Notes: generated by a model from the letters alone, not told the origin. Shown: positions 33,042-41,995, counted from the stretch's first letter. The stretch: DNA of 58,938 nucleotides from CAZPHU01 sp964419255 (GCA_964419255.1 CAYQOU010000022.1:1-58938); one strand, 5' to 3'. Program-made: numbers and translations.

Positions 33042-34097
33042 ATGGAAAACAAGATAAGAGAGCTGTTGGGGGAGGAAGCGGATTATCTGCTGGGGCACAC
33101 CTCCAAAACGATATCCCGTGATCAACTACTGCTTCCGGGGCCCGATTATGTCGAGCGGGCCTTTTTCAGCTCGGATCGGAGTATCCCTGTTTTGCGCAAT
33201 TTACAGGCTCTCTTCAGCACAGGCAACCTGGCCAACACCGGATACCTTTCGATTCTGCCGGTGGACCAGGGGGTGGAACATTCCGCCGGGGCCTCCTTCG
33301 CGCCCAATCCGATGTATTTCGATCCGGAGAATATCGTCAGGCTTGCATTGGAGGGGGGGTGTAATGCGGTGGCCTCGACATTGGGAGTTCTGGGGGCCGT
33401 GGGCAGAAAATATGCGCATCGCATTCCGTTTATCGTAAAGATAAATCATAATGAATTATTAACCTACCCAAACAGATACGATCAGATTCTCTTCGCTCAA
33501 GTCGAACAGGCGTTCCAGATGGGGGCTGTTGCGGTCGGGGCAACCATTTATTTCGGATCCGAAAACTCAGACAGGCAGATCATCGAAATTTCCGAGGCTT
33601 TCCAGCGTGCGCACGAACTGGGGCTGGTGACAATTCTGTGGGCATACTTGCGAAATGATGCCTTTAAGGTGGACGGTACCGACTATCATCTGGCATCCGA
33701 TTTGACCGGTCAGGCCAACCATCTGGCTGTCACGATCCAGGCCGATATTGTCAAGCAGAAACAACCGGAAGTAAACGGTGGGTTTCGTAAGATTAAGTTT
33801 GGCAAAACCCATGAGAAAGTTTATACCGACCTCACCTCCGATCATCCAATCGATTTAACCCGATACCAGGTGGCTAACTGCTATATGGGGAGAATGGGGC
33901 TGATCAACTCTGGAGGAGCTTCCGCAGGTTCCGGCGACCTCGCCCAGGCGGTGAGAACCGCGGTGATCAACAAGCGTGCAGGAGGAATGGGAATGATTTC
34001 CGGTCGAAAGGCTTTTCAGCGCCCCTTCAAGGACGGTGTCGATCTTCTCCATGCGATACAGGAAATCTACACGGACGAATCTATCTCTGTGGCATAA
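33042..34097 (+). CDS. fbaB: Class I fructose-bisphosphate aldolase (FbaB/DhnA type)
   Basis: This is the archaeal/DhnA type of class I aldolase, which cleaves or forms fructose-1,6-bisphosphate with a Schiff-base lysine. Recognisable segments are YLSILPVDQGVEHSAGASF, GGCNAVASTLGVLG, IPFIVKINHNE, GAVAVGATIYFGS and the C-terminal SGGASAGSGDL phosphate-binding loop. At 351 residues it fits the longer bacterial variants. GGAGGGTAGGAG precedes the ATG. It stands alone between two hairpins. With PfkB and PpsA it makes a set of auxiliary glycolytic/gluconeogenic enzymes. I see no clear promoter of the sigma-54 type before it. Confidence 0.93.
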   Translation: MENKIRELLGEEADYLLGHTSKTISRDQLLLPGPDYVERAFFSSDRSIPVLRNLQALFSTGNLANTGYLSILPVDQGVEHSAGASFAPNPMYFDPENIVRLALEGGCNAVASTLGVLGAVGRKYAHRIPFIVKINHNELLTYPNRYDQILFAQVEQAFQMGAVAVGATIYFGSENSDRQIIEISEAFQRAHELGLVTILWAYLRNDAFKVDGTDYHLASDLTGQANHLAVTIQADIVKQKQPEVNGGFRKIKFGKTHEKVYTDLTSDHPIDLTRYQVANCYMGRMGLINSGGASAGSGDLAQAVRTAVINKRAGGMGMISGRKAFQRPFKDGVDLLHAIQEIYTDESISVA

Positions 34098-34106
34098 GTT
34101 TATCTG

Positions 34107-34134
34107 CTGGAGGCGCACCGAAGTGTGCCTCCAG
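34107..34134. terminator. Hairpin between convergent genes
   Basis: A 12-base stem (CTGGAGGCGCAC with GTGTGCCTCCAG, one G-T pair) closes on a CGAA tetraloop. It separates fbaB (plus) from the S2P protease gene (minus). The tail is only weakly T-rich. Confidence 0.65.
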
Positions 34135-34180
34135 GCCCCTTTCCACTATCAGGCATTTTCCTCGATTCGAATTGCGCAGG

Positions 34181-35329
34181 TCACATCTTCCTGAGGTTAT
34201 CTTCCTCTAAATCAAACTTCAGGGAAAGAAACCCCAGCAGGTCTTTTATGGTTATCACACCCGCCAATTCGTTTTGCTTGTCAAGCACTAGAAGTCGGCT
34301 GTTACCCGTTTTGTTCATCAGGGAAAGAGCCTCGACCGGATCGCCATCGATTGAAATCGTATTGTTGGTCGAACAGGTGTGGACAATATCCTGAACCGTT
34401 TTTTCTTCCCAGCTCTCCTGAGGCACCTGCTTGATCTCTTTTGTTGTGATACATCCCTGGAGGTGGCCGTTATCGGTGACCGGATACATCCTGTAGTGAT
34501 ACTTATAGATGTAATTTTCGACCAGATCTTTGACAGAGGTGGAAGGGGAGACGGTAACGGGGTCTTTTTGCATGAATCGGTTTATTTTCTCTCCCTCCAG
34601 GGCTTTCCTCATGAGTATCCTGCGGTAACTCATCTGGGATGCCTGTCTGAGAAAAAGCCCGATGAGAATCCACCAGATGCCGCCGATAAAGGCTCCGGAA
34701 AAGAGAAAGAATATACCGCCAACTATGAGCAGGAGACCAAAACCTGAACCGAGACTGGAGGCCATTTTGGTGGCCTGGCTAAGATTGTGTTTCCATTGCC
34801 AGAGAATCGACCGCAGTACCCTTCCACCATCCAGGGGGAAAGCCGGAAGCAAATTGAAACCGGCGAGAATCCAGTTTATTAGTTTCAGATAATTGAAAAC
34901 ACCGGTGGCAATAACAGGCCCGCCATTTGCCCGCGATATGATTGTCAGGCCCCAGAAGAGGAAACCGATCAGGATGCTTGATAGCGGCCCGGCGAAAGCC
35001 ATGAAAAATTCCGCCTTTGCGCTGGGCGGCTCTTCTTCCATTTCCGCGACGCCACCGAAAATAAAGAGGGTGATTCCTTCCATCGGCATGCCGAAGCGTC
35101 GGGCGACAAGAGAGTGGGTAAACTCATGAGCGATAATCGAGAGGAAAAGCCCGATGGCTCCTATCACTCCCATAATCCAGTAACTGGACGCCGGAAGGTC
35201 TTCATAATAATAGGGAAAAACGCCACTGGCAAGCGACCATACAACCAATGCGACGATTATCAACCAACTCAAATCCACGCGCACCTTAAAGCCCATAAGC
35301 TTAAAGAGCGTTATTCTTTTACCAAACAT
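34181..35329 (-). CDS. Site-2 protease family (M50) metalloprotease with CBS domains
   Basis: The 382-residue membrane protein starts MFGKRITLFKLMGFKVRVDL. The zinc site is in IIAHEFTHSLVARR (His68, Glu69, His72) and the third ligand is Asp167 in FPLDGGRVLRS. About five to six hydrophobic helices precede two CBS domains at ~240-380, which may sense adenosyl nucleotides. S2P enzymes cut membrane-bound anti-sigma factors or other small membrane proteins. GGAGGATAT precedes the ATG at 35329, which is preferred over a frame 27 codons longer. It lies 28 bases downstream of the PRC-barrel gene in a minus-strand run with the EI-like gene. Confidence 0.9.
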   Translation of the reverse strand: MFGKRITLFKLMGFKVRVDLSWLIIVALVVWSLASGVFPYYYEDLPASSYWIMGVIGAIGLFLSIIAHEFTHSLVARRFGMPMEGITLFIFGGVAEMEEEPPSAKAEFFMAFAGPLSSILIGFLFWGLTIISRANGGPVIATGVFNYLKLINWILAGFNLLPAFPLDGGRVLRSILWQWKHNLSQATKMASSLGSGFGLLLIVGGIFFLFSGAFIGGIWWILIGLFLRQASQMSYRRILMRKALEGEKINRFMQKDPVTVSPSTSVKDLVENYIYKYHYRMYPVTDNGHLQGCITTKEIKQVPQESWEEKTVQDIVHTCSTNNTISIDGDPVEALSLMNKTGNSRLLVLDKQNELAGVITIKDLLGFLSLKFDLEEDNLRKM

Positions 35330-35357
35330 ATATCCTCCTGTACCCAAAACACCTGTT

Positions 35358-36113
35358 TTATTTGAGCCATTTCCGCGGTCTTCCATAGTAGTCAAACAGA
35401 TCATTTTCATAGTTTTGGTTAACAGGCTGGGATGGATCGAACCGAGGGCTTTGTTTTATCATCTCTTTGGAGATACTCACATCCAGCGTTGCCCCTGGCC
35501 AGTCAATGGTTTCTATCCAGTCAACTGACAGGAGCACCTTTTTACCGGGTAAGATGTTTTTGGTATTGACTACGATATAGCGAATCTGCCAGCTTGAGTC
35601 TTCGAAAAGAAAATCCGATACGTGACCTATAGTGCCCTGAGGAGTCTGAATGTGATATCCCTTAATCTCGCGGGTGCTTCGAAGGTGTGTATCACACTCT
35701 TTCTGATCTGTCTCATGTTGACTCTGAGCCTCCTGGGCGGCCATGGTAGACATGAGACTGGCGTTTGTGCCCGGCCCGATATAGCTTTCTCCCCAGTAAA
35801 GGGGCCAGCCGAAGTATTGCAGGAGGTTGCGTTCCTGATTACGCGAGACCGGCATCTCCGTATCGATATCGGGACTGTGACGTATCTGATCGCGGCTCAG
35901 ATCCGTCGGAAATATCCGCTTGATCCAGTCGGGCGGATGTAGGGCTTCGGGGTGAATCAGTACTTTCTTGCGGGAAAGCCATGCCCCAATGGATACAACC
36001 AGATACCGTATCACCCAGCTTCTGTCTTCAAAGAAAAACTCACTCACCGTCCCCAGATCGCCATCCGTTCCATGAACCGAATACCCATGAATCTCCGTTT
36101 CCAACCGTAACAT
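35358..36113 (-). CDS. Protein with two PRC-barrel domains
   Basis: The 251-residue protein contains two similar beta-barrel repeats. The first has GYSVHGTDGDLGTVSEFFFE, then RSWVIRYLVVSIG. The second has GYHIQTPQGTIGHVSDFLFE, then SSWQIRYIVVNTK. PRC-barrel proteins bind RNA-processing factors, tetrapyrroles or the membrane-bound photosynthetic complexes, and many are linked to stress clusters with unknown roles. AAGGAG lies 6 bases before the ATG at 36113, inside the longer frame starting at 36128. It sits between the S2P protease and EI-like genes on the same strand. Confidence 0.85.
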   Translation of the reverse strand: MLRLETEIHGYSVHGTDGDLGTVSEFFFEDRSWVIRYLVVSIGAWLSRKKVLIHPEALHPPDWIKRIFPTDLSRDQIRHSPDIDTEMPVSRNQERNLLQYFGWPLYWGESYIGPGTNASLMSTMAAQEAQSQHETDQKECDTHLRSTREIKGYHIQTPQGTIGHVSDFLFEDSSWQIRYIVVNTKNILPGKKVLLSVDWIETIDWPGATLDVSISKEMIKQSPRFDPSQPVNQNYENDLFDYYGRPRKWLK

Positions 36114-36164
36114 CGACAGCTCCTTCATATACTCATATCGGGCGGATAAAACAGAAAAGTGGTG

Positions 36165-37961
36165 CTATTTTTTTTGGATCTGCTCGATACTTATGCGTAA
36201 AGATTCTTTCAATTCCGGTATCGCATACGGAATCACGCTAAAATCGCGCAACCCGCATTCTAGCAGGGGCCTTATAAACCGTGTATCACCGGCAAGCTCT
36301 CCGCACAGACTGCACTCCTTATTGTGCCTGCGAGCCTTTGAGACCACCTCTCCGATCAGCGGTATGACCATCTGATTGCCCTGTTCATAGTATGCCGAGA
36401 CATGTGCATTATCTCTGTCTGCGGCCATGAGATACTGAATAAGATCGTTTGTTCCTATACTCAGGTAATCAACCCTGCTGAGTATCTCATCCACCCGCAG
36501 CAGTGCTGCGGGCGTCTCGATCATTGCTCCTATGCGTATGTTTGTATCAAATGCCATGCCGTTTTTACGGAACAGGTCTTTCTCATTCTCGATGACTTTT
36601 AGGGTGTGGCTGATATCGTCGGGAGTGGTGACCAGGGGGATGAGTATGTTTATGGTATGGCTGGTGCTCAGGCGCAGACACGCTCGAATCTGCATCGAAA
36701 GCAGGTGGGGATAATGAAGCAGCAGTCGTATACCTCTCAGTCCCAGGGGGCTATTGGCGCTGATATCACCGGGGAGATAGGAGATGTTTTTATCCCCCCC
36801 CGTGTCAAGCAGCCGAATGGAAATTGTTCGATCTTTCATCGGTGCTACCGAATGTCTGAGCGCTTCCAGCAGTTCGTCTTCGGTGGGCATTGTCTCGCGT
36901 GTCATGTACAGGCACTCGAGTCGATACAGCCCGATACCGTCGCAGCCGAAACGTGCGGCAGCCTTGACGTCTTCGGCCGCTACGATATTGGCCAAAATCT
37001 TAACCGGCATGTCTTGCACCGAAAGAGAAAGATCCCGGGTGCTTCGCACCAGACGAGCCTTTATTCTTTTCCGCCTTCTGATCTCCTCCTGACAGGCCAG
37101 TATCTCCTTTTCGTGAGGATTGATGGTCAGGGTACCACGATTTCCGTCGACTATGAGAGCCGATCCTTCGGTGATTATGTGTTTGTCCACTGGGATATTT
37201 GTTATGTACGGGAGCGAAAACTCTTTAGCAAAGATTGCCGAGTGGGAGTTTATTCCCCCCTCGGCTGTCGCGATACCGTTTGTGCGTCTCGTCTTGAAAT
37301 GAATGGCATCGGAAGGAAGAAGGCGGCGTGAGAGGATGATAACCGGCGCCCGATCGGAGCGAATCGGCACCTCTTCATTCCCCAACAGCGAGCGCAGCAC
37401 CAGTCGTCCCACATCGCGAACGTCATCGGCCCGCTCGGCCAGGATAAGATTGGATGATTCGCGAAACCTGCTTTCCAGCCTTTTGAACACATCCCGCACC
37501 ACCGCTTCGCTGTTCACCATTCGCCTTTCAAGCTCCTGGTGAAGTTCGATAAGCAGTTGTGAGTCTGACAGCATCTGCAGATGCGCCTCAAAAATTTTGG
37601 CGTTGTGCTCGCCAATGGAGGGTGCCAGTGTATCCTGCAATACAGCCAGTGCCACTCTGGATTTGGCAAGTGCATCTTTGAGCCTGGTGCGTTCATGGGG
37701 AATCTGCTGGGCTGCAATATCGATGGCTTGGATTTCCCGGGAAAGAATATCGCGGTAGTTGTGAGCCACCCCGATGGCCAGTCCCGGGACAACGGTCGAG
37801 CCTTTCAGAACGATACGAGGGCGCCGTCCGCGTCTTTTGGGAGTTTTTGTGGTGTCTCCCTCTTTTAAGCGCTTTAATAGCGAGCCCTGAGGCTGCTGTG
37901 CTCTTTGCGGAAAAAGGTGAATGAGTTGTTGATCCTTTTTTGCTGTGCCATCCATTACCAT
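36165..37961 (-). CDS. ptsI: Enzyme I-like phosphoenolpyruvate-protein phosphotransferase
   Basis: The 598-residue protein carries the EI signature. The phospho-histidine is His240 in GGINSHSAIFAKE. The PEP-binding barrel has DGIGLYRLECLYM, RLLDTGGDKNISYL, GAMIETPAALLRVDEIL, SIGTNDLIQYLMAADRD and the catalytic Cys in CSLCGELAGD. It has an unusual ~55-residue N-terminal extension ending in a basic patch (TKTPKRRGRRPRIVLKGS) before the usual start of EI. The GTNMVMDG start at 37961 is tentative because no strong ribosome site is seen; the frame extends 76 codons upstream with unnatural composition. No HPr or EII gene lies nearby, so it may serve regulation or a PEP-dependent kinase. Confidence 0.88.
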   Translation of the reverse strand: MVMDGTAKKDQQLIHLFPQRAQQPQGSLLKRLKEGDTTKTPKRRGRRPRIVLKGSTVVPGLAIGVAHNYRDILSREIQAIDIAAQQIPHERTRLKDALAKSRVALAVLQDTLAPSIGEHNAKIFEAHLQMLSDSQLLIELHQELERRMVNSEAVVRDVFKRLESRFRESSNLILAERADDVRDVGRLVLRSLLGNEEVPIRSDRAPVIILSRRLLPSDAIHFKTRRTNGIATAEGGINSHSAIFAKEFSLPYITNIPVDKHIITEGSALIVDGNRGTLTINPHEKEILACQEEIRRRKRIKARLVRSTRDLSLSVQDMPVKILANIVAAEDVKAAARFGCDGIGLYRLECLYMTRETMPTEDELLEALRHSVAPMKDRTISIRLLDTGGDKNISYLPGDISANSPLGLRGIRLLLHYPHLLSMQIRACLRLSTSHTINILIPLVTTPDDISHTLKVIENEKDLFRKNGMAFDTNIRIGAMIETPAALLRVDEILSRVDYLSIGTNDLIQYLMAADRDNAHVSAYYEQGNQMVIPLIGEVVSKARRHNKECSLCGELAGDTRFIRPLLECGLRDFSVIPYAIPELKESLRISIEQIQKK

Positions 37962-38112
37962 GTTAGTCCCGTGTAATAGGTGTTTGGTAAAAACAATTTC
38001 CCGACGGAAAACATCTCCTGTTGCCGACCAAGCCTCCGCAGATCTCACAAAGCAGCCACTGCCCGGCTGTGAGAAAAGGCAACCGGGAACCGAATATATA
38101 GAGGAAAGGCCT

Positions 38113-38610
38113 TTAGTAAACGGCAAGGGCCTGAGTTTTCGGTGTTGAGAAAGCATTCTCTTCTTCCGGAGAATACTTTCGAGAGACAAATATCAGATAG
38201 CCGGTATTTATGTCGAAAAGGTAATCACGCATCATCGTTTTCAGGTCTTGTATCAACGAGCGGACTTTTGTCTCATCATCGGGTTGAATCATGCTCCGAA
38301 TCTGCTGCAGCTCCTGCTCGGCCATCTCATGAGAGAAATCAAGCAACTCATCCAGAGTTTTCCCGTTCGCCGGGACAGAGTAGTTGAGCCGCAGGATAAC
38401 GTTTGATCCGGGCCGCAAAACGATGCCGTATCTTCGTGCTATCATCTGAAGGGAAATCTGCTGGCACCGACGCTTGGCAGAAAGGAAATAGAGAAACAGC
38501 TTGCTTATGTGATCCGCTGACCTTTTTGCCTCCGAAGAGTAAAAATCGCTTGCGGAGCAGAAGACCGAATAGGCTTCGTGTAGAACCTGATCGAATCGAG
38601 ATTGTGGCAT
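38113..38610 (-). CDS. Hypothetical helical protein, 165 aa
   Basis: I do not recognise the family. The protein is largely helical (DQVLHEAYSVFCSASDFYSS at the N-terminus; LLDFSHEMAEQELQQIRSMI in the middle) with a central GIVLRPGSNVILRLNYSVP beta-rich segment. The spacing of Glu and His residues is vaguely ferritin- or rubrerythrin-like, but the ligands do not convince me. AGGGAT lies 6-8 bases before the ATG at 38610. It starts the minus-strand run that continues with the EI-like gene 150 bases on. Confidence 0.55.
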   Translation of the reverse strand: MPQSRFDQVLHEAYSVFCSASDFYSSEAKRSADHISKLFLYFLSAKRRCQQISLQMIARRYGIVLRPGSNVILRLNYSVPANGKTLDELLDFSHEMAEQELQQIRSMIQPDDETKVRSLIQDLKTMMRDYLFDINTGYLIFVSRKYSPEEENAFSTPKTQALAVY

Positions 38611-38907
38611 GTGAGTATCCCTGAATGGTTACCGTAAAGACTGTGAAAATAGCAGTTGGAAAAATCATCAAAACCTGTGCCAATCGGCTCGTCTGTCGAT
38701 TGAGGCTAAAAAATGCGGGCTTGGGAACATCTTGGGCTAAAAAAGGATGCGCTTTGTCGAAAATGAATGATAACAAGGGGGCAAAAGCATTCTCAGAAAT
38801 GAAAAAAATCCTGGTCGCGGAGAAATCGAAATTGTCGTTAATGAAATCCTCCCCACCAGCCAATACATCGGCTCTGATGTTGGAGTCGAAAACAGCAGAC
38901 GGCTGCC

Positions 38908-39171
38908 ATGCTGCAATCCGGCAGCATGATTGGAGTATTTACCAATAATCAGGATGCGGTATTTTCAGGATCGATTCTCGAGCTGCCTTCATTACCAATG
39001 GCTCAGGAGCGTGTATATGAGGATATCGCCTCGTTTAGCGCGGTTATCGACAGGAAACCGGACCATGAAGATTATTCGGCCGAAATGATCGCGCGACAGC
39101 GCAGAAGCTATCGTTTTTTATCCTCATGCCGTAACAGTTTTCTTCACGAAACAGGAATGAGTATTGCTTAA
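38908..39171 (+). CDS. Possible small hypothetical protein
   Basis: An 87-codon frame with fairly natural codon use. A second ATG at 38926 may be the start (MIGVFTNNQDAVFSG), but neither start has a clear ribosome-binding site. The C-terminal half is hydrophilic (EDIASFSAVIDRKPDHEDYS). No family is recognised and it may be spurious. Confidence 0.3.
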   Translation: MLQSGSMIGVFTNNQDAVFSGSILELPSLPMAQERVYEDIASFSAVIDRKPDHEDYSAEMIARQRRSYRFLSSCRNSFLHETGMSIA

Positions 39172-39323
39172 CTGTTTGAGCACATCGGCACACCCGCAGG
39201 TCGCGGCGCGGCTCTGGTTGGCATTTTCTTTCTTTTCCTGACTACGGTTGCTTTTTCTGAGTCTCTTTTACAATGCTTCCATTCCCGGATCCACAGCATT
39301 ATTGTACACAAAAGGAGATCTGT

Positions 39324-39422
39324 ATGAAAAACAACAAAAAAGGAAAGTCCGCAAAGGCCTCTATTATCGGGCAGCAGAAAACCGGCGGCCAGCAGAATGT
39401 CCAAAAGGTAAAAGAAAAGTAG
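39324..39422 (+). CDS. Tiny basic protein, 32 aa
   Basis: The frame encodes MKNNKKGKSAKASIIGQQKT and a further Gln/Lys-rich dozen residues, ending KVKEK. AAAAGGAGATC lies an ideal distance before the ATG at 39324, which is why I accept it despite its size. It is highly basic and probably unstructured. An 8-codon frame (39431) follows it. It precedes the envelope-stress cassette by ~400 bases and may belong to the same response. Confidence 0.5.
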   Translation: MKNNKKGKSAKASIIGQQKTGGQQNVQKVKEK

Positions 39423-39829
39423 AAGGGAAGATGTCTGAGAAGAAAAAGGGCAAGTAGACACACGGACTGTTTTTTTACAGGGCGGCGGTTTAATCGATTG
39501 TCGCCCACATGTGTTTGACCCGCCGCGCCGTTTTCTCAATCTAATTCTACAAAATGCATAATCGATAATTTCAGAGATTAGGTCAAATCCCTGAAACGGT
39601 TCATTTGCTCTTAATCGGCACCCTTTCCGGCACACCTTTTGGACTACTGTAAAGTATTACCGCCGAGACCCGTGATGATGACAGTCCGGCAAAAATAAAC
39701 AGAGCCTTGAGAAAACTTTAAACCCACCGAACGAAAATTATCGCAGCACTGTCATCGACACGATATCGGCTCTCACAGCATTGGGCCGGTCCGAAAACAG
39801 CGATCGGTCCGGATGAAAGGAGGGTACCA
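39423..39829. other. Intergenic region before the envelope-stress cassette
   Basis: I see no gene. GGGCG (39480) can pair with CGCCC across ~17 bases. A direct repeat CGGCACCCTTTCCGGCACACC (21 bases if spelled fully) at 39618-39638 resembles -24 elements twice but lacks a proper -12 GC. AAGGAGGGT just before 39830 is the ribosome site of the next gene. Confidence 0.35.
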
Positions 39830-40306
39830 ATGATGATACCTGGATATAATCAGAAGACAGCCGAAGATGTGGAGCAAAAGCAGAGTGAGCGTGAACTTCG
39901 GCAACAGGCGCAGCAGACCGGTGAGAAGACACAGGAGGCGTTGGACAGGGCGGGGGAGCAGCTGAAGCAATCCGCTCGTGAAACAGGACGCCAGGCCGAG
40001 CATGCTGCGGATGAGCGAAAAAATCGGCTTGCATTCAGTATCGAGGACATAGGAGTTGCGGTGGATGCGGCGGCCGACCGGTTGTATGAGAAAAACCACC
40101 GGCATCTTGCCGACTATGGGCGCAGGGTCTCGCAAGGTATTCGAGATGCATCGCAGGCTCTGTATACCCGCTCGCCGGAGCAGCTTCTGCATGATACGTC
40201 CAATCTGGCCCGCAGCAATCCTGGAATCGTTATCGGGGCTATGTTTACCCTGGGGCTAGCGGCATCACGATTTTTCAAGGCATCTCAGACACCGGCTCAT
40301 GAGTAA
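39830..40306 (+). CDS. YtxH/ElaB-like membrane-anchored helical protein
   Basis: The 158-residue protein begins with a long charged and Gln-rich helix (TAEDVEQKQSERELRQQAQQ and following ~60 residues), has an amphipathic middle (RRVSQGIRDASQALYTRSPE) and ends in a single hydrophobic segment with a glycine-rich N-cap (NPGIVIGAMFTLGLAASRFF). This layout resembles YtxH- and ElaB/DUF883-type stress proteins anchored by a C-terminal helix. AAGGAGGG lies 8 bases before the ATG. It is first of a three-gene cassette with a holin-family protein (14 bases on) and a DUF3618 protein. Confidence 0.7.
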   Translation: MMIPGYNQKTAEDVEQKQSERELRQQAQQTGEKTQEALDRAGEQLKQSARETGRQAEHAADERKNRLAFSIEDIGVAVDAAADRLYEKNHRHLADYGRRVSQGIRDASQALYTRSPEQLLHDTSNLARSNPGIVIGAMFTLGLAASRFFKASQTPAHE

Positions 40307-40320
40307 AAGGAGGCAGAAAC

Positions 40321-40806
40321 ATGGCAACGACGAAAGAAAAGCAAAGACCGAATGTTGAGGAGAAAAAACAGCCGCAGCATGAGGAGCTCGGGCAACGCAG
40401 GGACGGGCATACCGTGGCCGGGCTTTTTCGCGAGCTTCGTGACGACATGAGCGCACTGGTGCGCCAGCAGGTCGAGCTAAGTAAGCATGAGGTCAACGAG
40501 AAGATTTCCCGGCTGAGCCGAAACCTGATATTCCTGCTTGTCGGAAGTGTCGTGGCGTTTCTTGGCACGATATACGCGGTCACGGCACTCAACCAGGCTG
40601 TCATCGATTGGTTGATTATCGGGGGACTGGAGGCGGCAACCGTTACGTGGCTGGCACCGCTTATCGTGGGAGCCGGTGTGCTGATCATCGGTGGTCTGCT
40701 GCTGATGAAAGCTGTACGGGGGTTCAGTCATACACGCCTGAGTCCCGATCATACCATCAACAGTGTCAAGGAGGATGTACAATGGGTACAAAGAAGGAGA
40801 CATTAA
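40321..40806 (+). CDS. Phage-holin-superfamily protein (Holin_3_6 type)
   Basis: The 161-residue protein has the family core VAGLFRELRDDMSALVRQQV and ELSKHEVNEKISR, followed by two membrane segments (LIFLLVGSVVAFLGTIYAV and LAPLIVGAGVLIIGGLLLM). Despite the name, chromosomal members of this family usually sit in stress cassettes next to YtxH-like and DUF3618 genes, not in prophages. AAAAGGAGG precedes the ATG. The 3' end overlaps the next gene by 25 bases. Confidence 0.8.
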   Translation: MATTKEKQRPNVEEKKQPQHEELGQRRDGHTVAGLFRELRDDMSALVRQQVELSKHEVNEKISRLSRNLIFLLVGSVVAFLGTIYAVTALNQAVIDWLIIGGLEAATVTWLAPLIVGAGVLIIGGLLLMKAVRGFSHTRLSPDHTINSVKEDVQWVQRRRH

Positions 40807-41768
40807 ACTATAAGAAACAGACCGCACCGGGCGATCAATCGACGGCTCCTCCTTATCCTAAAAAGATACCGGTCACCGATATCGAAAAGGATGTGGATTA
40901 CACAAGGTCGCATATGGATCGAGTGATCGATGAGCTGGCGGATCGTCTCAATCCGAGGCAGTTTGTCACCGAGGTGCTAGATATCATCACCGGCACGCCA
41001 CAGTCTCCCGAGGCCAGGCGGGCAACCGGTGCCACACGGGATGCTGCCGCGGCGATTGGAGAGCGTATCCGGCATGATCCCCTGCCGTTTGCCTTGATTG
41101 GTGCGGGGCTGGCCTGGCTTGCCGTTAGTTCCGGTCCGAATAAACACACCGACCGCCCGTATGTTCATGAGCGTGGGGGCATAGATGAGTCTCTTGAGCA
41201 TGACAGCGACTATCTCAGCCTCAGGGAGCAGTTGGAGCAGCAGCAGCGCGGCGAACTCAATGCCGATGAGTTTGCAGAAAAGAAGGCTGCCGAAAAAAGC
41301 ACTCATGCGGCATCATCGGCCAAAGATGCCGTCCGTAATCAACAAAGCCGTTCCCGGGAGTCGATCGCTGGGGCGGTCAGGGACAACCCCCTTGCCGCAT
41401 CTGCGGTAGCCCTGGGAGCCGGTGCACTGATGGGTTTTTTGATGCCCCATAGCTCAACGGAGGATCGCTACCTGCATGGTCCTGCACGCAAGAGCCGGGA
41501 GGCGACAGTCGACAGGGCTCATGAGATGGCGGAATCGGTCAGACGCACGGCGCAAGCCGGGGGCGCGGCGGCGGGTGAAGAAGCCCGAAGGCAGGGGGTA
41601 GCCCCCGAGCAGCTGGCCGAGCAGGCCCGCACACGCAGCGAAGGCAGACAAGCCTCTGCGGAAGGGGACTCTGCCGTCGAGAAAGCCGAACGGATAGTGA
41701 AATCGGGTACCCGGGCCGCGCGGGAGCAGGCTGAGAAGCAACGACGGGAAGATGATTCCAGCATCTGA
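40782..41768 (+). CDS. DUF3618 protein with long charged tail
   Basis: The 328-residue protein contains DUF3618 at ~25-50 (DVDYTRSHMDRVIDELADRL, NPRQ), two short hydrophobic glycine-rich segments (LPFALIGAGLAWLAVSSG and PLAASAVALGAGALMGFLMP) and long Ala/Glu/Arg-rich regions that resemble LEA or coiled-coil proteins. AAGGAGGATGTACA before the ATG at 40782 selects this start inside the longer frame from 40608, so it overlaps the holin-family gene by 25 bases. It closes the envelope-stress cassette; a hairpin follows at 41798. Confidence 0.75.
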   Translation: MGTKKETLNYKKQTAPGDQSTAPPYPKKIPVTDIEKDVDYTRSHMDRVIDELADRLNPRQFVTEVLDIITGTPQSPEARRATGATRDAAAAIGERIRHDPLPFALIGAGLAWLAVSSGPNKHTDRPYVHERGGIDESLEHDSDYLSLREQLEQQQRGELNADEFAEKKAAEKSTHAASSAKDAVRNQQSRSRESIAGAVRDNPLAASAVALGAGALMGFLMPHSSTEDRYLHGPARKSREATVDRAHEMAESVRRTAQAGGAAAGEEARRQGVAPEQLAEQARTRSEGRQASAEGDSAVEKAERIVKSGTRAAREQAEKQRREDDSSI

Positions 41769-41797
41769 TCCGCTATCCGCATACCCTCTATACGCCT

Positions 41798-41825
41798 TAT
41801 CCTCGCAACTATTCTTGCGGGGATA
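41798..41825. terminator. Hairpin after the envelope-stress cassette
   Basis: TATCCTCGCAA pairs with TTGCGGGGATA (one G-T pair) around a 6-base loop, 29 bases after the DUF3618 stop. There is no T-run, so it may work with Rho or simply protect the 3' end. Confidence 0.5.
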
Positions 41826-41979
41826 GGGTTGATCGAAAAGCCAGCGCAAAGATTGGGCAAACTGTATTTAGCTTCAATACGGTTCTCTCACCATTTAATC
41901 AGGTTGATTTCAGTTGTCTTACTGCTTTTCGACGGAATTGTGACCGCGACGATATCATGGCCGGGGTGTATCGATACAC

Positions 41980-41995
41980 GTTGCATGAATGCAAC
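41980..41995. promoter_or_regulatory. Palindromic activator site (GTTGCA-TGAA-TGCAAC)
   Basis: A perfect 6+6 palindrome with a 4-base centre. The same arms and spacing occur at 45359-45374 upstream of the MinD-type gene. Here it lies 120 bases before a sigma-54-like promoter, a normal distance for an activator site. The PAS/sigma-54 activator at 43828-45162 is the obvious candidate to bind it. Confidence 0.6.

Noticed and set aside
36165..38189. Longer EI-like protein starting at 38189
   Set aside because: The first 76 codons have unnatural composition and overlap the end of the next minus-strand gene; a start near 37961 is more credible.
39431..39457. Second tiny frame (8 codons) after the 32-aa gene
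   Set aside because: Too short and its purine-rich site is too close to the ATG to be convincing.
39618..39640. CGGCAC repeated before the YtxH-like gene
   Set aside because: It looks like two -24 elements, but neither has GC at the -12 position.
40321..40806. Prophage interpretation of the holin-family gene
   Set aside because: No other phage genes are present, and the neighbours are stress-cassette proteins.
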